From positions 744,001 to 808,000 of the forward strand of contig JAGKQI010000061.1 in NCBI GenBank assembly GCA_018806915.1: DNA of 64,000 nucleotides, written 5' to 3'. Numbering within the stretch: the stretch's first letter is position 1; the number at the start of each line of letters is the position of its first letter. Shown here piece by piece: positions 18,159-28,541 of this stretch. Below the pieces are notes generated by a model, which was given only the letters and a program-made list of their open reading frames with translations, was not told where the DNA came from and ran no database searches. The DNA comes from Phytophthora colocasiae. Its lineage: Eukaryota > Oomycota > Peronosporomycetes > Peronosporales > Peronosporaceae. The position numbers and the translations under genes are program-made.

Positions 18159-20965
18159 ACCGAGCTCCGGACCGACGTTGATAAACGACTGAGAGGCTTC
18201 GTCGTACGATGGTTCCTCAGGGCAGTCACCGTACAAGAGCGAAATCAAAATCGATAAACTGTAGCGGTGTGGTGTGATGTGGTAAAGCCATCGATACCCG
18301 GTTGGAATGGAGCCGGCCGGTGGGTTGAAGCCTGAGAACAGCAAGAAAGTGGCATTCACCAGGACTCCCACAATCGCAGCCACTTCAACACTGGGTAGCG
18401 CGTAGATCAGCAGTTGTCCAAGATACGTTTGCACCAGCACGAAAAGCGACAAGTTGACCCAGTAGAGCACGCCCGTGACAAACGACGTGAACCCAATCAA
18501 CGGGTAGAACAGGATCGTGAACAGGAAGCCGCTGATGAACACGTACGGGATCTCGGCCACCGTGGCGCCGACGAAGTACCAAAGAGCGTTATAAGTCTGG
18601 GAAGAGCGTTCGCGGTAAAACGGGGCGCGTTCGTGGGCGGTAAACGGAAGAGCTCCCACGTACGCGGCAATGCCGTTGTACTGAGTGGTCATGAAAATGA
18701 CCCCAACGGCAGCGTTGAGCCCTTGATACGTCGTGTACTCACCGTTCAACAGCACCAGACCGAACACTGAGCCCAAGCCAATTGCGACAACGAACCGGGT
18801 CAAGTTGTACGACGGTGTGCGCCAGTACATGGCGAGGAATCGCCTTAGGAGTACGCGTAGCTGCGTCGCTGGAGTCGCAGCTCGCTTGTCACTGAAATTG
18901 AGCTTTGCAAGTCTGTCGGGAGCTGGGATAGCGACGCCAGGTTGATCAAGGCTCTCGATAAGCGCACCCTTTTCGGTGCTTTCACGGAAGTACTGAACAA
19001 AATCGACACTCGCTGCGGCGTTCACTGACGATTCTGCAGCAGCCGCAACTCCAGCGCCGATACATTCCAACATCCACGTCGCAGGGTTTTGGCCGCCCGG
19101 AAGCCTTGGGACCTCTGGAATTGCCTCGAAATAGTCGATCAGGTGGCCACACTCGCGGTCGTCCGGGTAAGCGTTGTCCAGTTCACCGAAGAAGACCATC
19201 TCACCACCACGTTTCAATAGCAGGAGACTGTCGAAGAGAAAGAACACATCCGAAGAAGGCTGGTGGATCGTGCACACAACTGTCCGTCCGCTATCAGCCA
19301 CCTTGCGAACACCGTCCATGATAACCTTGGCAGAGTGGGCGTCCAAGCCACTGGTAGGTTCGTCCAGGAACAACACGCTAGGTTGTGCAGCAAGTTCCAC
19401 ACCGATGGTCAGACGCTTCATTTGCTCTTGAGAGCGACCGCGGATGATTTGGTCTGCGATGGCGCGCATATCCAACAAGTCGAGGCATTCTTCAACTGAT
19501 GCGAGCTTGGCTCGTTCCGATACGCTGCTGTCCTGGCGGAGAAAAGCACTGAAAGTGAGAGCTTCTCGGATTGTGGCTCCTTCTGAGTGGACGTCTTGCT
19601 GTTCGCGTAGCCCGTACATACATTTGAATATCCATTTGCTCGCAGTACCCCGTGCACCGTCGGATCGCCAATTCAGTGGCAGGGTAGCCGTTCAGGAGAA
19701 TCTCTCCCTTGATGGTGCCACCCGTCTTTCGACCGGCGATCACGTCCATGAGTGTGGTTTTACCTGCACCCGAGGACCCCATCAGCGCCGTCATGGTACC
19801 TGGTAAAGCATAACCACTGATCCCCTTGAGTAGGTCGATGGACTCGTGTTTATTAGCTGGATTGGGGATGGAGTACCAAAGATCCTTGAACGCCAGAGTG
19901 ACGGGAACAAACATCTCGTCCTTCTCTTCGTGAAGATTCAATGCAACCACATCGCCCGATCTTTCCTCCGGCAAAAACATGTCCGACGCAGCTCGAGGCG
20001 TTGATGCCAGCACATAATTCTCCTTATCATCCAGATTTGTATCTTCGACGATGCTTGTAACAACAGCAACGGCTGCCACTGCAGTGTCGTATTGCTTGTG
20101 TTCGAGTACGTAGCTACCAAGCGCCATGAAGAAGACGTACGCAAAAACCAGAAACGCCACGCCGGCCCAGATCCACACTTTGTCCGACGGTACATCGTAT
20201 TGAGCCAGAGAGTACTCGCCCATGGTCATATTGAACTGTGAGCAGTAGTCTACACCCTCGTACTCACAGACGTCAAAGATCGGTGAACGGTACTGGTTCA
20301 CAGCCACGGAACGCAAACACCAGGCGATCGGATTAATCCAGTAGATCCAAACGAGGAAACCAGGGATTCGACCCATAGGCACCACGAAGCCGGCGAATAC
20401 GATGAAGAATACGATGGAGAACGTGGACATGGGCTTGGCGATGTTGAAATTGGGCGACATTGCCGTCACACAGAAGAACCAGGCGCAGAACACCATATTG
20501 GTCAGGATCATCGCAAGCATGAAGAACAGAAAGTAGCTCGCCTCCGCGATGAAGCCACACATCCAGTAGACCAACGAGCCAAAGACAACGCATTCGCCTA
20601 CAGCTGTGGGGATCAGCGCCACCGAGCATCCGATCGCAAACGCCGCTGTACGGTAGAAGTTGGAACGCCGTTGCTTGTAGTAAATCTCTCGTGCTGCGAT
20701 GAAAGACGGGATCTGAGATGCCTGCCCCAACTGCAGGAACATGGTACCTTGGAACAAGACGCCCAGCCCATGAATACCACCATGAAGGCGCGCACACGGA
20801 TGAATGCCGTGTTCCGAAGTGCGACCGTCGTCTGACGGCGCGTTAACGTCCAAGCGCTCGACCAGAAAGACTGTCTAAATTCCGGCATCTTGTCAATGTG
20901 CTCCTGTGCGTCTTTCGCACGTTCAACGCTTAATGGTGACTCCAATTCACGTAGCGTTTCATGAT
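18159..20965 (-). pseudogene. ABCG/PDR transporter, middle and second half
   Basis: This is the largest piece of the split gene. On the minus strand it encodes the end of the linker (VERAKDAQEHIDKMPEFRQS), the first membrane domain (SPNFNIAKPMSTFSIVFFIV, WIYWINPIAWCLRS), the second nucleotide-binding domain (Walker A GSSGAGKTTLMD, signature-like EQMKRLTIGVEL, Walker B VLFLDEPTSGLDA) and most of the second membrane domain (FSGFNPPAGSIPTGYRWLYH). PDR transporters export lipids or toxic compounds at the plasma membrane. There are two internal lesions. One is a frame change near 20765. The other, near 19615, is a partial about 34-bp duplication at the Q-loop (GYCEQMDIQMY then GLREQQDVHSEG) that shifts frame. 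Confidence 0.9.
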
Positions 20966-21245
20966 TGTTGAAGTAATGATTTGCGCAGAGATATTAGTAC
21001 GACAGGTAGGTCTTAAAGAAGGATCGAAGTTAATAAATGGAGAAGCCTTGTGACTTGGAGATGGTAAAAGAAGTAGTTGTGTGGGAGCTTGTAAAAAGCA
21101 GAAGTGATGAATTAGAGAGTCTGTGGTGTTCTGGAGGAGTTATTCTCCACCAACCAGTCCAGTTAGGTACGATTTCTCTATATGGAACTGCACAATTTAA
21201 TACCCCTAGATAGGTGTCATCACTGCAGAGATGGTAACTTCAACA
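20966..21245 (-). repeat. 3' LTR of the copia-type element
   Basis: 280 bp, TG...CA. It differs from the right copy at only about three places: one substitution near 21100 and two 2-bp indels near 21122 and 21137. Confidence 0.88.
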
Positions 21246-23269
21246 GCCTCCCACATCGATGAATGTGTATGACGCTCTATCTGTCGAGTAAAATTTAATG
21301 CTCCACAGGTGGCTGTTATAACAGTCCTGTGCAAACATGAATATTTACAAGAGGTAGCTTTTGTTTTGATATAGATGACCTTTTTTCTTTGACCATTGTC
21401 AGATTTGTCATTTTTTGTTGTGCAATTTTTTTCTTGTTTCATTGTTATTTTGGCTACTCAGGAAAACCTTAAAGAAGGATTAAACCTGTTCACCGTAGTG
21501 GAATGTTGTTATTAACGCTTTTGTTGTACGTGTTTTGAGAAAAGATACTCAGGAAAACCTTTAAGGATACACCTGTTCGCCTTGTTGAAATTTTTAAATG
21601 CTGTGTAAGTCGTTATTTACATTGCATGTTTTGTTCTCGTTCATGCTTTGGACGTTTCTTCACATATTTTGTTTGTGTTTTGGTTTTATATTTCTTTGGC
21701 TAAGGACTTATAGAGAATTTTTGCCTCCCAGTTTCTTAAAACTGGTTCATAGTTGATGTTGGTGTTCGTTTTCAAATTTGTTTTTACTAATTTTGTTGAG
21801 AGTTTATATCTTTCAAGTTTTTGAAGAAAGGCTACAGCTTTAAAGCATAAATAATCCCAAACAGTGTCATAAGTAGTGTACTCATCGTGTTTGCAGTTAG
21901 TGCGCAGGCTCTCATCGTTGGGACTAATTTCTCCTAGAGGCTGATCGAAGTAGTTTCTCGTTTAGGAAGTGATAGATTTGTAACTATGAATCTAATGTAG
22001 AAGGGATTCGTGTACCAGAACTGTAGTTTGCTTTCTATTGACAGAGGCTTTTGTTGGCTTGTCACGTAAATGTATGGTGCTTTAAGAACTACTTCGAAGT
22101 ACATTAGAAGTAGATTTAATTCTTTTAATTCTTTTTGTTGGGGAAATGTTTGAAATTCTTGCCAGGGACTGAATGTAGTTTGGCGAATGAATGACTACGT
22201 TGGTGCCTCCCAGTTTCATACATTTCGTTAAGTATTTCTCAACTTTGTTTCAGACAAATGTCTGTACAGTGCATATCGCTTTACATTTCTTTTTGAGATT
22301 TTGTTTTCACAGAGCCCGAAATTAATCTGGGTTATTGTATTTAACATATTACAAGCTGTAGTTCTACCTGAGTAGTTCGCTACAGCTTGGCTTTATGCCA
22401 ACAAATTTTGTTTTAATATTTGTGATACAACAAGCCGTACTTCTACTACCGTAGTTCGCTACAGCTTGGCATCAAGCCAGCAAATTTTGGTTGTACGACT
22501 GGTATTCTACTACGTAGTACAGAGGGACATTATGACAATACTACTGTAGTAAAGTAGTTTTATGATCTTCTCGTAATACTGCAGCAATGCTGCGTGGCAG
22601 ACGCAAAAGACGGAATTTGCTTCGCCTCAGTTTGTAAGAGCATGTATGTTTGAGTTGTATGAGCAGAGATCAGCACTTTGTGCATGCTCTATCTCATAAT
22701 TTTGTGAATACTACATGTAGTATTTCTTTCAGTCAAAAGTGTTGACGTATTACAATCGGTAGTAGTACTAAGTAGATTGTACTACTATATATAAGTAGTA
22801 ATCATACTGAACGAGTATGCAATGTACTAGAGAGCTGATAGCGTCTCAGAACTACTACATGTGGTAGTGTATGTACAGGCAGTATGCCATGTTAGCTAGC
22901 CTGCCTCGATGGGCGGTCTTACAGCGTGGTAGGCTCAAGCTCGGTGGCTGGCCTGGGGCTCTCCCAGCACGTCGAGCGTGCGGCGCTACAGCAACATTGC
23001 TGAGGGGACACGATGGCCCAGCACGGTGTGTGTGCATCTTCACAGCTCAGTGGCTGGAGCATAGGTGGAGGACTGAGCCGTTGCGTGCGTGCAGCATGGC
23101 TGACGCGGGGGATGGCCTCCCAGCACGGCGTACGTGCGTCTTCACAGCTCAGTGGCTGGAGCATAGGATAGATGACTTGAGTCCTGGGCCGATGCGTGAC
23201 AGCCGATGTACGTCTTGGCTTGTGTCCGTGGCCTTGCTTCATCCTTGTCTTTCTTTATCTCCACGCTGA
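21246..23269. other. Interior of the copia-type element, no genes
   Basis: Two kilobases of mostly AT-rich sequence. There are short direct duplications: ACTCAGGAAAACCTT at about 21459 and 21547, and TAGTTCGCTACAGCTTGGC with an ACAAATTTTG-like or GCAAATTTTG sequence downstream at about 22371 and 22461. A GC-rich unit containing TCTTCACAGCTCAGTGGCTG occurs at about 23037 and 23140. Short TACTAC/GTAGTA-rich palindromes cluster at 22480-22870. No reverse transcriptase, integrase or gag was detected, so mobilisation would need proteins from elsewhere. Confidence 0.7.
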
Positions 23270-23290
23270 GGAAGCGTTGGGCTCATAACC
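23270..23290 (-). promoter_or_regulatory. Copia-style half-tRNA initiator-Met primer site
   Basis: The plus strand here includes GGGCTCATAACC, which matches the anticodon stem-loop of eukaryotic initiator tRNA-Met (anticodon CAT), and upstream bases resembling its 5' side. The minus strand is thus complementary to the tRNA interior and directly abuts the LTR. Priming by a half-molecule of initiator tRNA-Met is established for Drosophila copia; its use here is inference. Confidence 0.75.
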
Positions 23291-23858
23291 TGTTGAAGTA
23301 ATGATTTGCGCAGAGATATTAGTACGACAGGTAGGTCTTAAAGAAGGATCGAAGTTAATAAATGGAGAAGCCTTGTGACTTGGAGATGGTAAAAGAAGTA
23401 CAGTCCTGCACCTCCAATTCGGCACCCATGTCACATCATAACCTGTACGACCTAATGGCGGTCCAGACCAAGGGTGATGGACGGTGATGGGCGGGTAGGA
23501 CGCAATGAACTGATTTATGAGGTTTTATTGTTGTGGTCGACGTTCACCATTCGAGCGGGAATTCGCTTCATCCTTCAGCTAATTAACCAAATCAGTACAT
23601 TTTGTGTTGAGTCGGGTGCCTGAACACATGTAATAAGCCTTGCATCTTGATATGTCCCACTCTGCCGAATTGGAGGTGCAGGACTGTAGTTGTGTGGGAG
23701 CTTGTAAAAAACAGAAGTGATGAATTAGAGAGTCTGGTGTTCTGGAGGGGAGTTATTCTCCACCAACCAGTCCAGTTAGGTACGATTTCTCTATATGGAA
23801 CTGCACAATTTAATACCCCTAGATAGGTGTCATCACTGCAGAGATGGTAACTTCAACA
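23291..23858 (-). repeat. 5' LTR of the copia-type element, with MITE inside
   Basis: 568 bp in total. The LTR sequence is interrupted after AAGAAGTA at 23400 and resumes at 23687 (TAGTTGTGTGG). Removing 23401-23686 and one TA leaves 280 bp, matching the other LTR. Confidence 0.88.
23401..23686. mobile_element. Tc1/mariner-type MITE, 286 bp
   Basis: Perfect 24-bp terminal inverted repeats begin CAGTCCTGCACCTCCAATTC and are flanked by TA on each side. A TA duplication is diagnostic of the Tc1/mariner group. There is no ORF, so it is a non-autonomous element. The intact version of the site is visible in the left LTR (GAAGTAGTTGTG). Confidence 0.9.
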
Positions 23859-25049
23859 ATGATGTAGGTGCGACTGCTGAAAAAGTCCGGCGAATTCACT
23901 CGCGAGACGCGGGACAAACTCTGCCTTCGGGAGTTCGTACTGGTACTGTTCATCCGTGCCTAGGTCGAGTAAATAGTCGGCGACGTCGCGGTCCGAGGGA
24001 CACCTGAAGCCCAAGGTTTCGAAGAATGGCAGCACGTACTCACGTGGACCATGGTACATCACCTCGCCGTCGTTGAGTAATAGAATGTTGTCAAACAGTT
24101 CGAACACCTCCGGGGCCGGTTGCAATAAGGCGATAACCACCGTCTTATGCAGCTTCTTGGCGATATCACGCTGGTTCGCAACAATGTCAAATGTGGCGGC
24201 GCTGTCGAGACCCGTACTGATCTCGTCCATGAACGTCGCGTACTTCATTCCGAACTCCATCTCGCCAGTCGTTACTCGCCGCCGTTCACCACCGGATACA
24301 CCACGTCGTAGTTCATCGCCAAGTATGGTATCTCTGCAATTCTGCAGCCCTAATTGTTCCGTTATCACTTCTGGATAGTGTTCATTCAACGCGTCTAGTG
24401 TTCGCTTCGCTTCCATATTCTCCTGGTCAGTTCCTCGTGAAAGCAGATCCTCATCGCTTCGAACCGAGAATTCCTCCGGACAACAAGCGTGCGCGAACTC
24501 AAGTGTCTCCTTCACAGACAACGCGGCAAAGTGCTGGTCGCGCTGTGGTACGTAGGCGGCAAGCTGCGGGAGTCGAGTCAAGAGATCTGACTGAGACCGA
24601 CCATTGTACGTGATTTCGCCGTCCACGCGGATATTCTTCTCCATGGGGAACTGTCCGCTGAGCAGCTTCAGAAGCGACGACTTGCCTGAACCCGGCTGTC
24701 CAAGCAGCAACGTGATCGTACCAGGCTCGAAGACAGCATTCACGCGGTTGAGGATATGACGCTTCGTCACGTTCCGGTTGGCCGTGAACTTCTGCACCAC
24801 GTGCTTGAAGCTGTTGTAGATAGTCGGTAGCTCTGACTTGACAGTGGCGGAGCGCTGAACAACGGACACCTCGGCGATCAGAGAGATGTCCTTGCACCGC
24901 ACTTCCATCTGCGGGAGGCTACGTCCTAGAGCCGACTCGACGGTATTGGCGACAACGTCGTGGAAGACTGTAGACCCTTGTGTCATGAGAGACTGGCCGG
25001 ACTCGAGGCCGAGCGTGGATGCGTCAACCGGTCTATCGTTCCTGTCCAT
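23859..25049 (-). pseudogene. ABCG/PDR transporter, N-terminal half
   Basis: The start is set at MDRNDRPVDASTLG (25049); the frame is open upstream to 25361. The first nucleotide-binding domain has Walker A (GQPGSGKSSLLKLLSG), signature region (VSGGERRRVTTGEM) and Walker B (ATFMDEISTGLDSAATFDI), then a switch-region remnant with VVIALLQPAPEVFELFDNIL. It ends at the copia-type insertion after ASEFAGLFQQS. With the other two pieces the protein would be about 1390 residues, typical of a full-size PDR transporter. Its reading frame is otherwise intact here, so inactivation looks recent. Confidence 0.9.
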
Positions 25050-25446
25050 ATCGATATGTCTTCGACCTAGAAACGGAGACGCGTCTGGCTTGGTGACGAC
25101 GAATTCGATAGTGAACTCCGATCTGAGAGAGTCGCAGGAATTAAAATGCCGTACAAAGCTTAAAAGCAAACACGTGCGAGCAATCGCGCTCATGACGCGG
25201 CGTGTCATATAGCACGCGTTAAACACTATGCGACCAAGGATTAAACAGGGAACGATCTCGTGGCCATCAGGGCGACGATCAGCAGCAAACATCGACACAA
25301 ACCACTGACCTTTTAACGAACCTTCAGTTTTAGCACCAAGCACCAAATGAGACAGACCCAACTTCCGTGTAACTACAACGCAACACCTTCACCTTCAAAG
25401 GGAACACACTGCATGAAAACATGAATCTATTAGGCCGTGATGATAT
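25050..25446. other. Gap between the ABC start and aquaglyceroporin copy 2
   Basis: 397 bp that would hold the ABC transporter promoter and the 3' end of the aquaglyceroporin gene. No gene or repeat was recognised. Confidence 0.4.
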
Positions 25447-26355
25447 CTAGAAACGATATTCCGGATAGGGGCCGTGAGACCGACCGGCGTGATGGTAGCC
25501 GACCATAGCTTCGTACACGAACGCACCGGTAGCGCCGCCTAGGATCGGGGCCACGAGCGGGATCCAGAAGTAGTAGTCGCTCAACGTGAACACACGTGAT
25601 CCCCAGCCGGCAGTGAGCATGAAGAGGCGAGGACCGAGATCGCGAGCGGCGTTGGCAGCCAGCCCCGTATTCGTGGCGAAACCCATGGCGATAGCGCTTA
25701 CCAAGACGCCGATAGCGGGGGGAACGGCGTGACGTCCAATTGGGCGGTTGTGCTGGTCCAGAAGTGCCAGAATACCGAGTATCAACAGACCAGCGGCAAG
25801 GAACTCAGTCACGAAGCACGTGAAGTTGCCCACGTTCTCGTGCGGGAACGTGGCGAAAACCGTGTGCGTCGTGGTGCGGTCCGGGTCGACCGTGTTGAAC
25901 AGCGGGCGGTAGACGATGTAGACTACCAGGGCCGACACGTACGCTGCCACCGTCTGCACGAGGATGTAGAACGGCACTTTCTTCCACGGCAACATCTTGA
26001 GTAGAGCGAGCGTCACAGTTACCGTCGGGTTCAGGTGGGCACCAGACACGCCACCGCCGACGGAGATACCCAGGAAGTAGGCGAACCCCCAAGCTAGCGC
26101 AATGGTAACGAAGCTGCCGGCGCTTCCTCCGCTAAGTGTGACTTGAGCCATACACGACAGACCGAAGAGCATACAGATGAACGTGGCGAGGAATTCGGCC
26201 ATCATTTCCTTGGCGAATGGACTTTTCACTTGGAAAGGGACGTCGACGGTGTTGTCAAGGTGGACGTGGGAGCCCCTAGTAGTAGAGTGACCATCATGAG
26301 CTTCCAGGTCGACGTAACCAAGCTCGTGTTTCTCGTTGAGGGCGTCCGAAGGCAT
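25447..26355 (-). CDS. Aquaglyceroporin-like MIP channel, copy 2 (intact)
   Basis: 302 residues from MPSDALNEKHELGYVDLEAH; the frame extends upstream, but this start aligns with copy 1. Six membrane helices are visible. Loop B reads GAHLNPTVTV and loop E reads ANAARDLGPR, so both signature boxes are non-canonical (NPT, NAA), with the glyceroporin-type Asp. It ends SHGPYPEYRF. It lies on the opposite strand to copy 1, with only the split ABC gene between them, so before the insertions the three genes occupied about 7 kb. It is expected in a cell or organelle membrane. No introns. Confidence 0.9.
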   Translation of the reverse strand: MPSDALNEKHELGYVDLEAHDGHSTTRGSHVHLDNTVDVPFQVKSPFAKEMMAEFLATFICMLFGLSCMAQVTLSGGSAGSFVTIALAWGFAYFLGISVGGGVSGAHLNPTVTVTLALLKMLPWKKVPFYILVQTVAAYVSALVVYIVYRPLFNTVDPDRTTTHTVFATFPHENVGNFTCFVTEFLAAGLLILGILALLDQHNRPIGRHAVPPAIGVLVSAIAMGFATNTGLAANAARDLGPRLFMLTAGWGSRVFTLSDYYFWIPLVAPILGGATGAFVYEAMVGYHHAGRSHGPYPEYRF

Positions 26356-27047
26356 TTTGCAGCCCAAAAGGAGATTGAAAAGTGAATTCTTCAGACCCCG
26401 AGACCTGCGGTTTCCAGCGGCATTGGCACGCAGCAACCGTGAGCACAGGCAGCGCAAGCTGAAGACTGTCTATGGTAGACTCTGTCCGCCTCGAAGCGCA
26501 CGAAGCAGACGTCGAAGTTGGTTTTTATGCAAGTTTTTGGACAAAGTGGAGGCGACTCCGCCGACAAGATCTGCCGTTTAATGGATGCTTCCGACTAAAA
26601 CTGCGGAGCAAGCATGGCCAAGTCGCAACTGTACATTGGCGGTGGAGTCGAGACAGGGCTTCATTTCGAGCATTCGCGTTCCAACGCTTCAAATCGAGTG
26701 GAACTGTAAAAAAAATGCTGATAATACTACATGTAGACAGTTTGGATCGACGGCAATTTGCTGCATGGTCTTGCTGCCGGAGCGTCGAGTGCTTCACCAG
26801 CATTCGGTTCCAGTCATTCTGGTCGTGGATTGTTGTGAAACTTGAGCACTTGGTTTGACGTTTCTTTCGGTCCTGGTGACGACACCTCCGTCGCCACCAA
26901 CCGTCCGAAAAGAGACGAGGCCCAGGCGACAGCGCCCTGATAATCATCCCATCGATCGAGATAACTCGATTCAGGTCACCAGGTGAAAGGCAACATGTAT
27001 TTTGCGTTTTTTGTAGTGTAAACAGCAAAAATGAGGAGACCTCCGTT
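26356..27047. other. 692-bp gap upstream of aquaglyceroporin copy 2
   Basis: It contains the presumed promoter of the aquaglyceroporin gene and the 3' flank of the next minus-strand gene. A minus-strand open frame (26525-27082) is Arg-rich, low-quality and without a domain. I do not consider it a gene. Confidence 0.4.
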
Positions 27048-28343
27048 TCACTTCTTCTTCTTCGTCTCCACAGCGTTTTCACGTTCTGGCCGTAGCTCTC
27101 TATTCACACTCTGAAGTTCCTCAACCGTTTCCTGTTACCATACGAAGAAACGCCACGTATTGTCACATTAATCCACAGTCGAGCATTAGCACTAATAGAA
27201 TCGTCAAAACTCACGATATTCTTCTCCAACATGTGCACGAGCACGCGCTGATGGTGCTTCTCCATGTCCACGTAGAAGACCTTTTTAATCGAAACAATGG
27301 CGAATACCACGATGGGGAAAAACCGGTGACCCCACAGCAAAAACTCGCGCGGAGTAGTGAACGGTGACATTTCCTTGATCACTGGGTCATAACGAGTCAA
27401 CCGAACAGTGACTTCAAGAGCCATGAGCTGGAAATTCAAATAAATATTGTCAAACAAGGAATTCACCTAGCAAGTCTTGTGTACGTACAGCCACGAGTGC
27501 CACAAAAGACAATTTACTGGCAGCTTGCGTTGCTTTGGGTGTCGTGACGGCGTAGCTGTTCGGACAAATCAAAAGCAGCGGAGTCAGTTTGAACAGCGCA
27601 AAGTACACATCTTCGACAGCATTCTCCCCGTACATGATGGCGATCCAGAGCAAGTAGAAGAGTCCGACATTGACTTGCGTTTCGTACAGCGACATTTCCT
27701 CCTGGCCAGGGCCCCAGAAGTCGTAGAGATAGCGCGATTGCTCATTGTAAATGTTCTGGTCGTCACCGATTAAATAAACAAGGAAAGAAACAGTGTTAGC
27801 CAGTTTCTCACTTCCTCGAAAGCTCTCCACCAACGTACGTCGTAAGCTGTGTCGATCTTACGCCAAGCTTCAGGCGACATCGTGCCAGCCATAAAGTGTT
27901 TCCGGAAGAACGCATACTTCTGAGACCACTGATACCTGGTCTCCATCCGACTCATCTGGCAATTAAAAAAAAACAAAACAATTTAATTACTTAAGTAACA
28001 GAATTCAAGAACTTGGACGTTCGTACCGACAGTAACTTGTACACATTGTTCTCTTCTGGCCAATACCACTGCAATAAATTGTCAATAATAATTATTGTAC
28101 GTTCACCAATAAAGAACCAAACAATAAATATACCATTGGTAGCCAAACCGCAAGCGCAGGAACAGCCAATGACACAACGTAAACATGCAGAGGAGTCGTC
28201 TTCTTCCCTCTCCACAGCAACAGCCTCGACGCTACTGCAGTCAACGGAGCCACCACAAGAAGAGCATACGCAGCAGCGTGGGAATCACGTAAAGCATCAG
28301 GGTACAGCTTGAAGAGCTCTGGAGGTGTCGTGACGTCCGCCAT
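27048..28343 (-). CDS. Multi-pass membrane protein of unknown function, six exons
   Basis: Predicted exons are 28343-28134, 28069-28028, 27955-27812, 27755-27489, 27427-27215 and 27131-27048, all in phase 0 (about 319 residues). The first donor could instead be at 28106, giving a very short 37-bp intron. At least five hydrophobic segments are visible (AAAYALLVVAPLTAVASRLL, VYVVSLAVPALAVWLPM, NVGLFYLLWIAIMY, FALFKLTPLLLI, FFPIVVFAIVSI). A conserved-looking loop contains SRYLYDFWGPGQEEMS. The C-terminus is a short charged helix ending in KKKK, compatible with ER retrieval of a membrane protein. I do not recognise the family. Confidence 0.65.
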
Positions 28344-28541
28344 GGTCCGATGATAAGTGCAGTGTGATGGGCGTGGTGTGCCACGTACGTGTCATTGATG
28401 TGGTGTACAAATTTATATATGTACTCCACACAAAACTTTCTTACCATCATTCCTGAATGTGTAACTGTACATAAAAAATGACGGGGGGGGGACAATTAAG
28501 CAGCTCATTTTCTAAAGGAGAAGAAGAATTAAAGCGCTCAA
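28344..28541. promoter_or_regulatory. Shared promoter region of two divergent genes
   Basis: Only 198 bp separate the two start codons, so the promoters of the membrane protein (minus) and PI synthase (plus) must share it. GCTCATTTTCTAAAGG at 28503-28518 resembles the known oomycete initiator consensus (GCTCATTYYNCAWTTT) and lies 39 bases before the PI synthase ATG. A run of nine G lies at about 28482-28490. Confidence 0.45.

Larger units (their letters stand above)
20966..23858 (-). mobile_element. Non-coding copia-type LTR element (TRIM/LARD-like)
   Basis: LTRs at 20966-21245 and 23291-23858 start TGTTGAAG and end CTTCAACA; the target duplication ATGAT is at 20961-20965 and 23859-23863. 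The right LTR equals the left in length (280 bp) once its MITE and one TA are removed. The about 2.05-kb interior has no substantial ORF. The orientation is minus: the right LTR is followed on the minus strand by a copia-style half-tRNA primer site (23270-23290), and a purine tract (GATGTGGGAGGC) precedes the left LTR. It interrupts the ABC gene; excision with one TSD copy restores the frame (HLHHETLRELESP). Confidence 0.88.

Noticed and set aside
23270..23290. A genuine initiator tRNA-Met gene
   Set aside because: Only the 5' half/anticodon part is present, and it abuts an LTR, so it is a primer binding site and not a tRNA gene.
26525..27082. 185-aa minus-strand ORF upstream of aquaglyceroporin copy 2
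   Set aside because: It is Arg/Ser-rich low-complexity translation overlapping the last exon of the spliced membrane protein gene, with no domain and no splice or promoter support.
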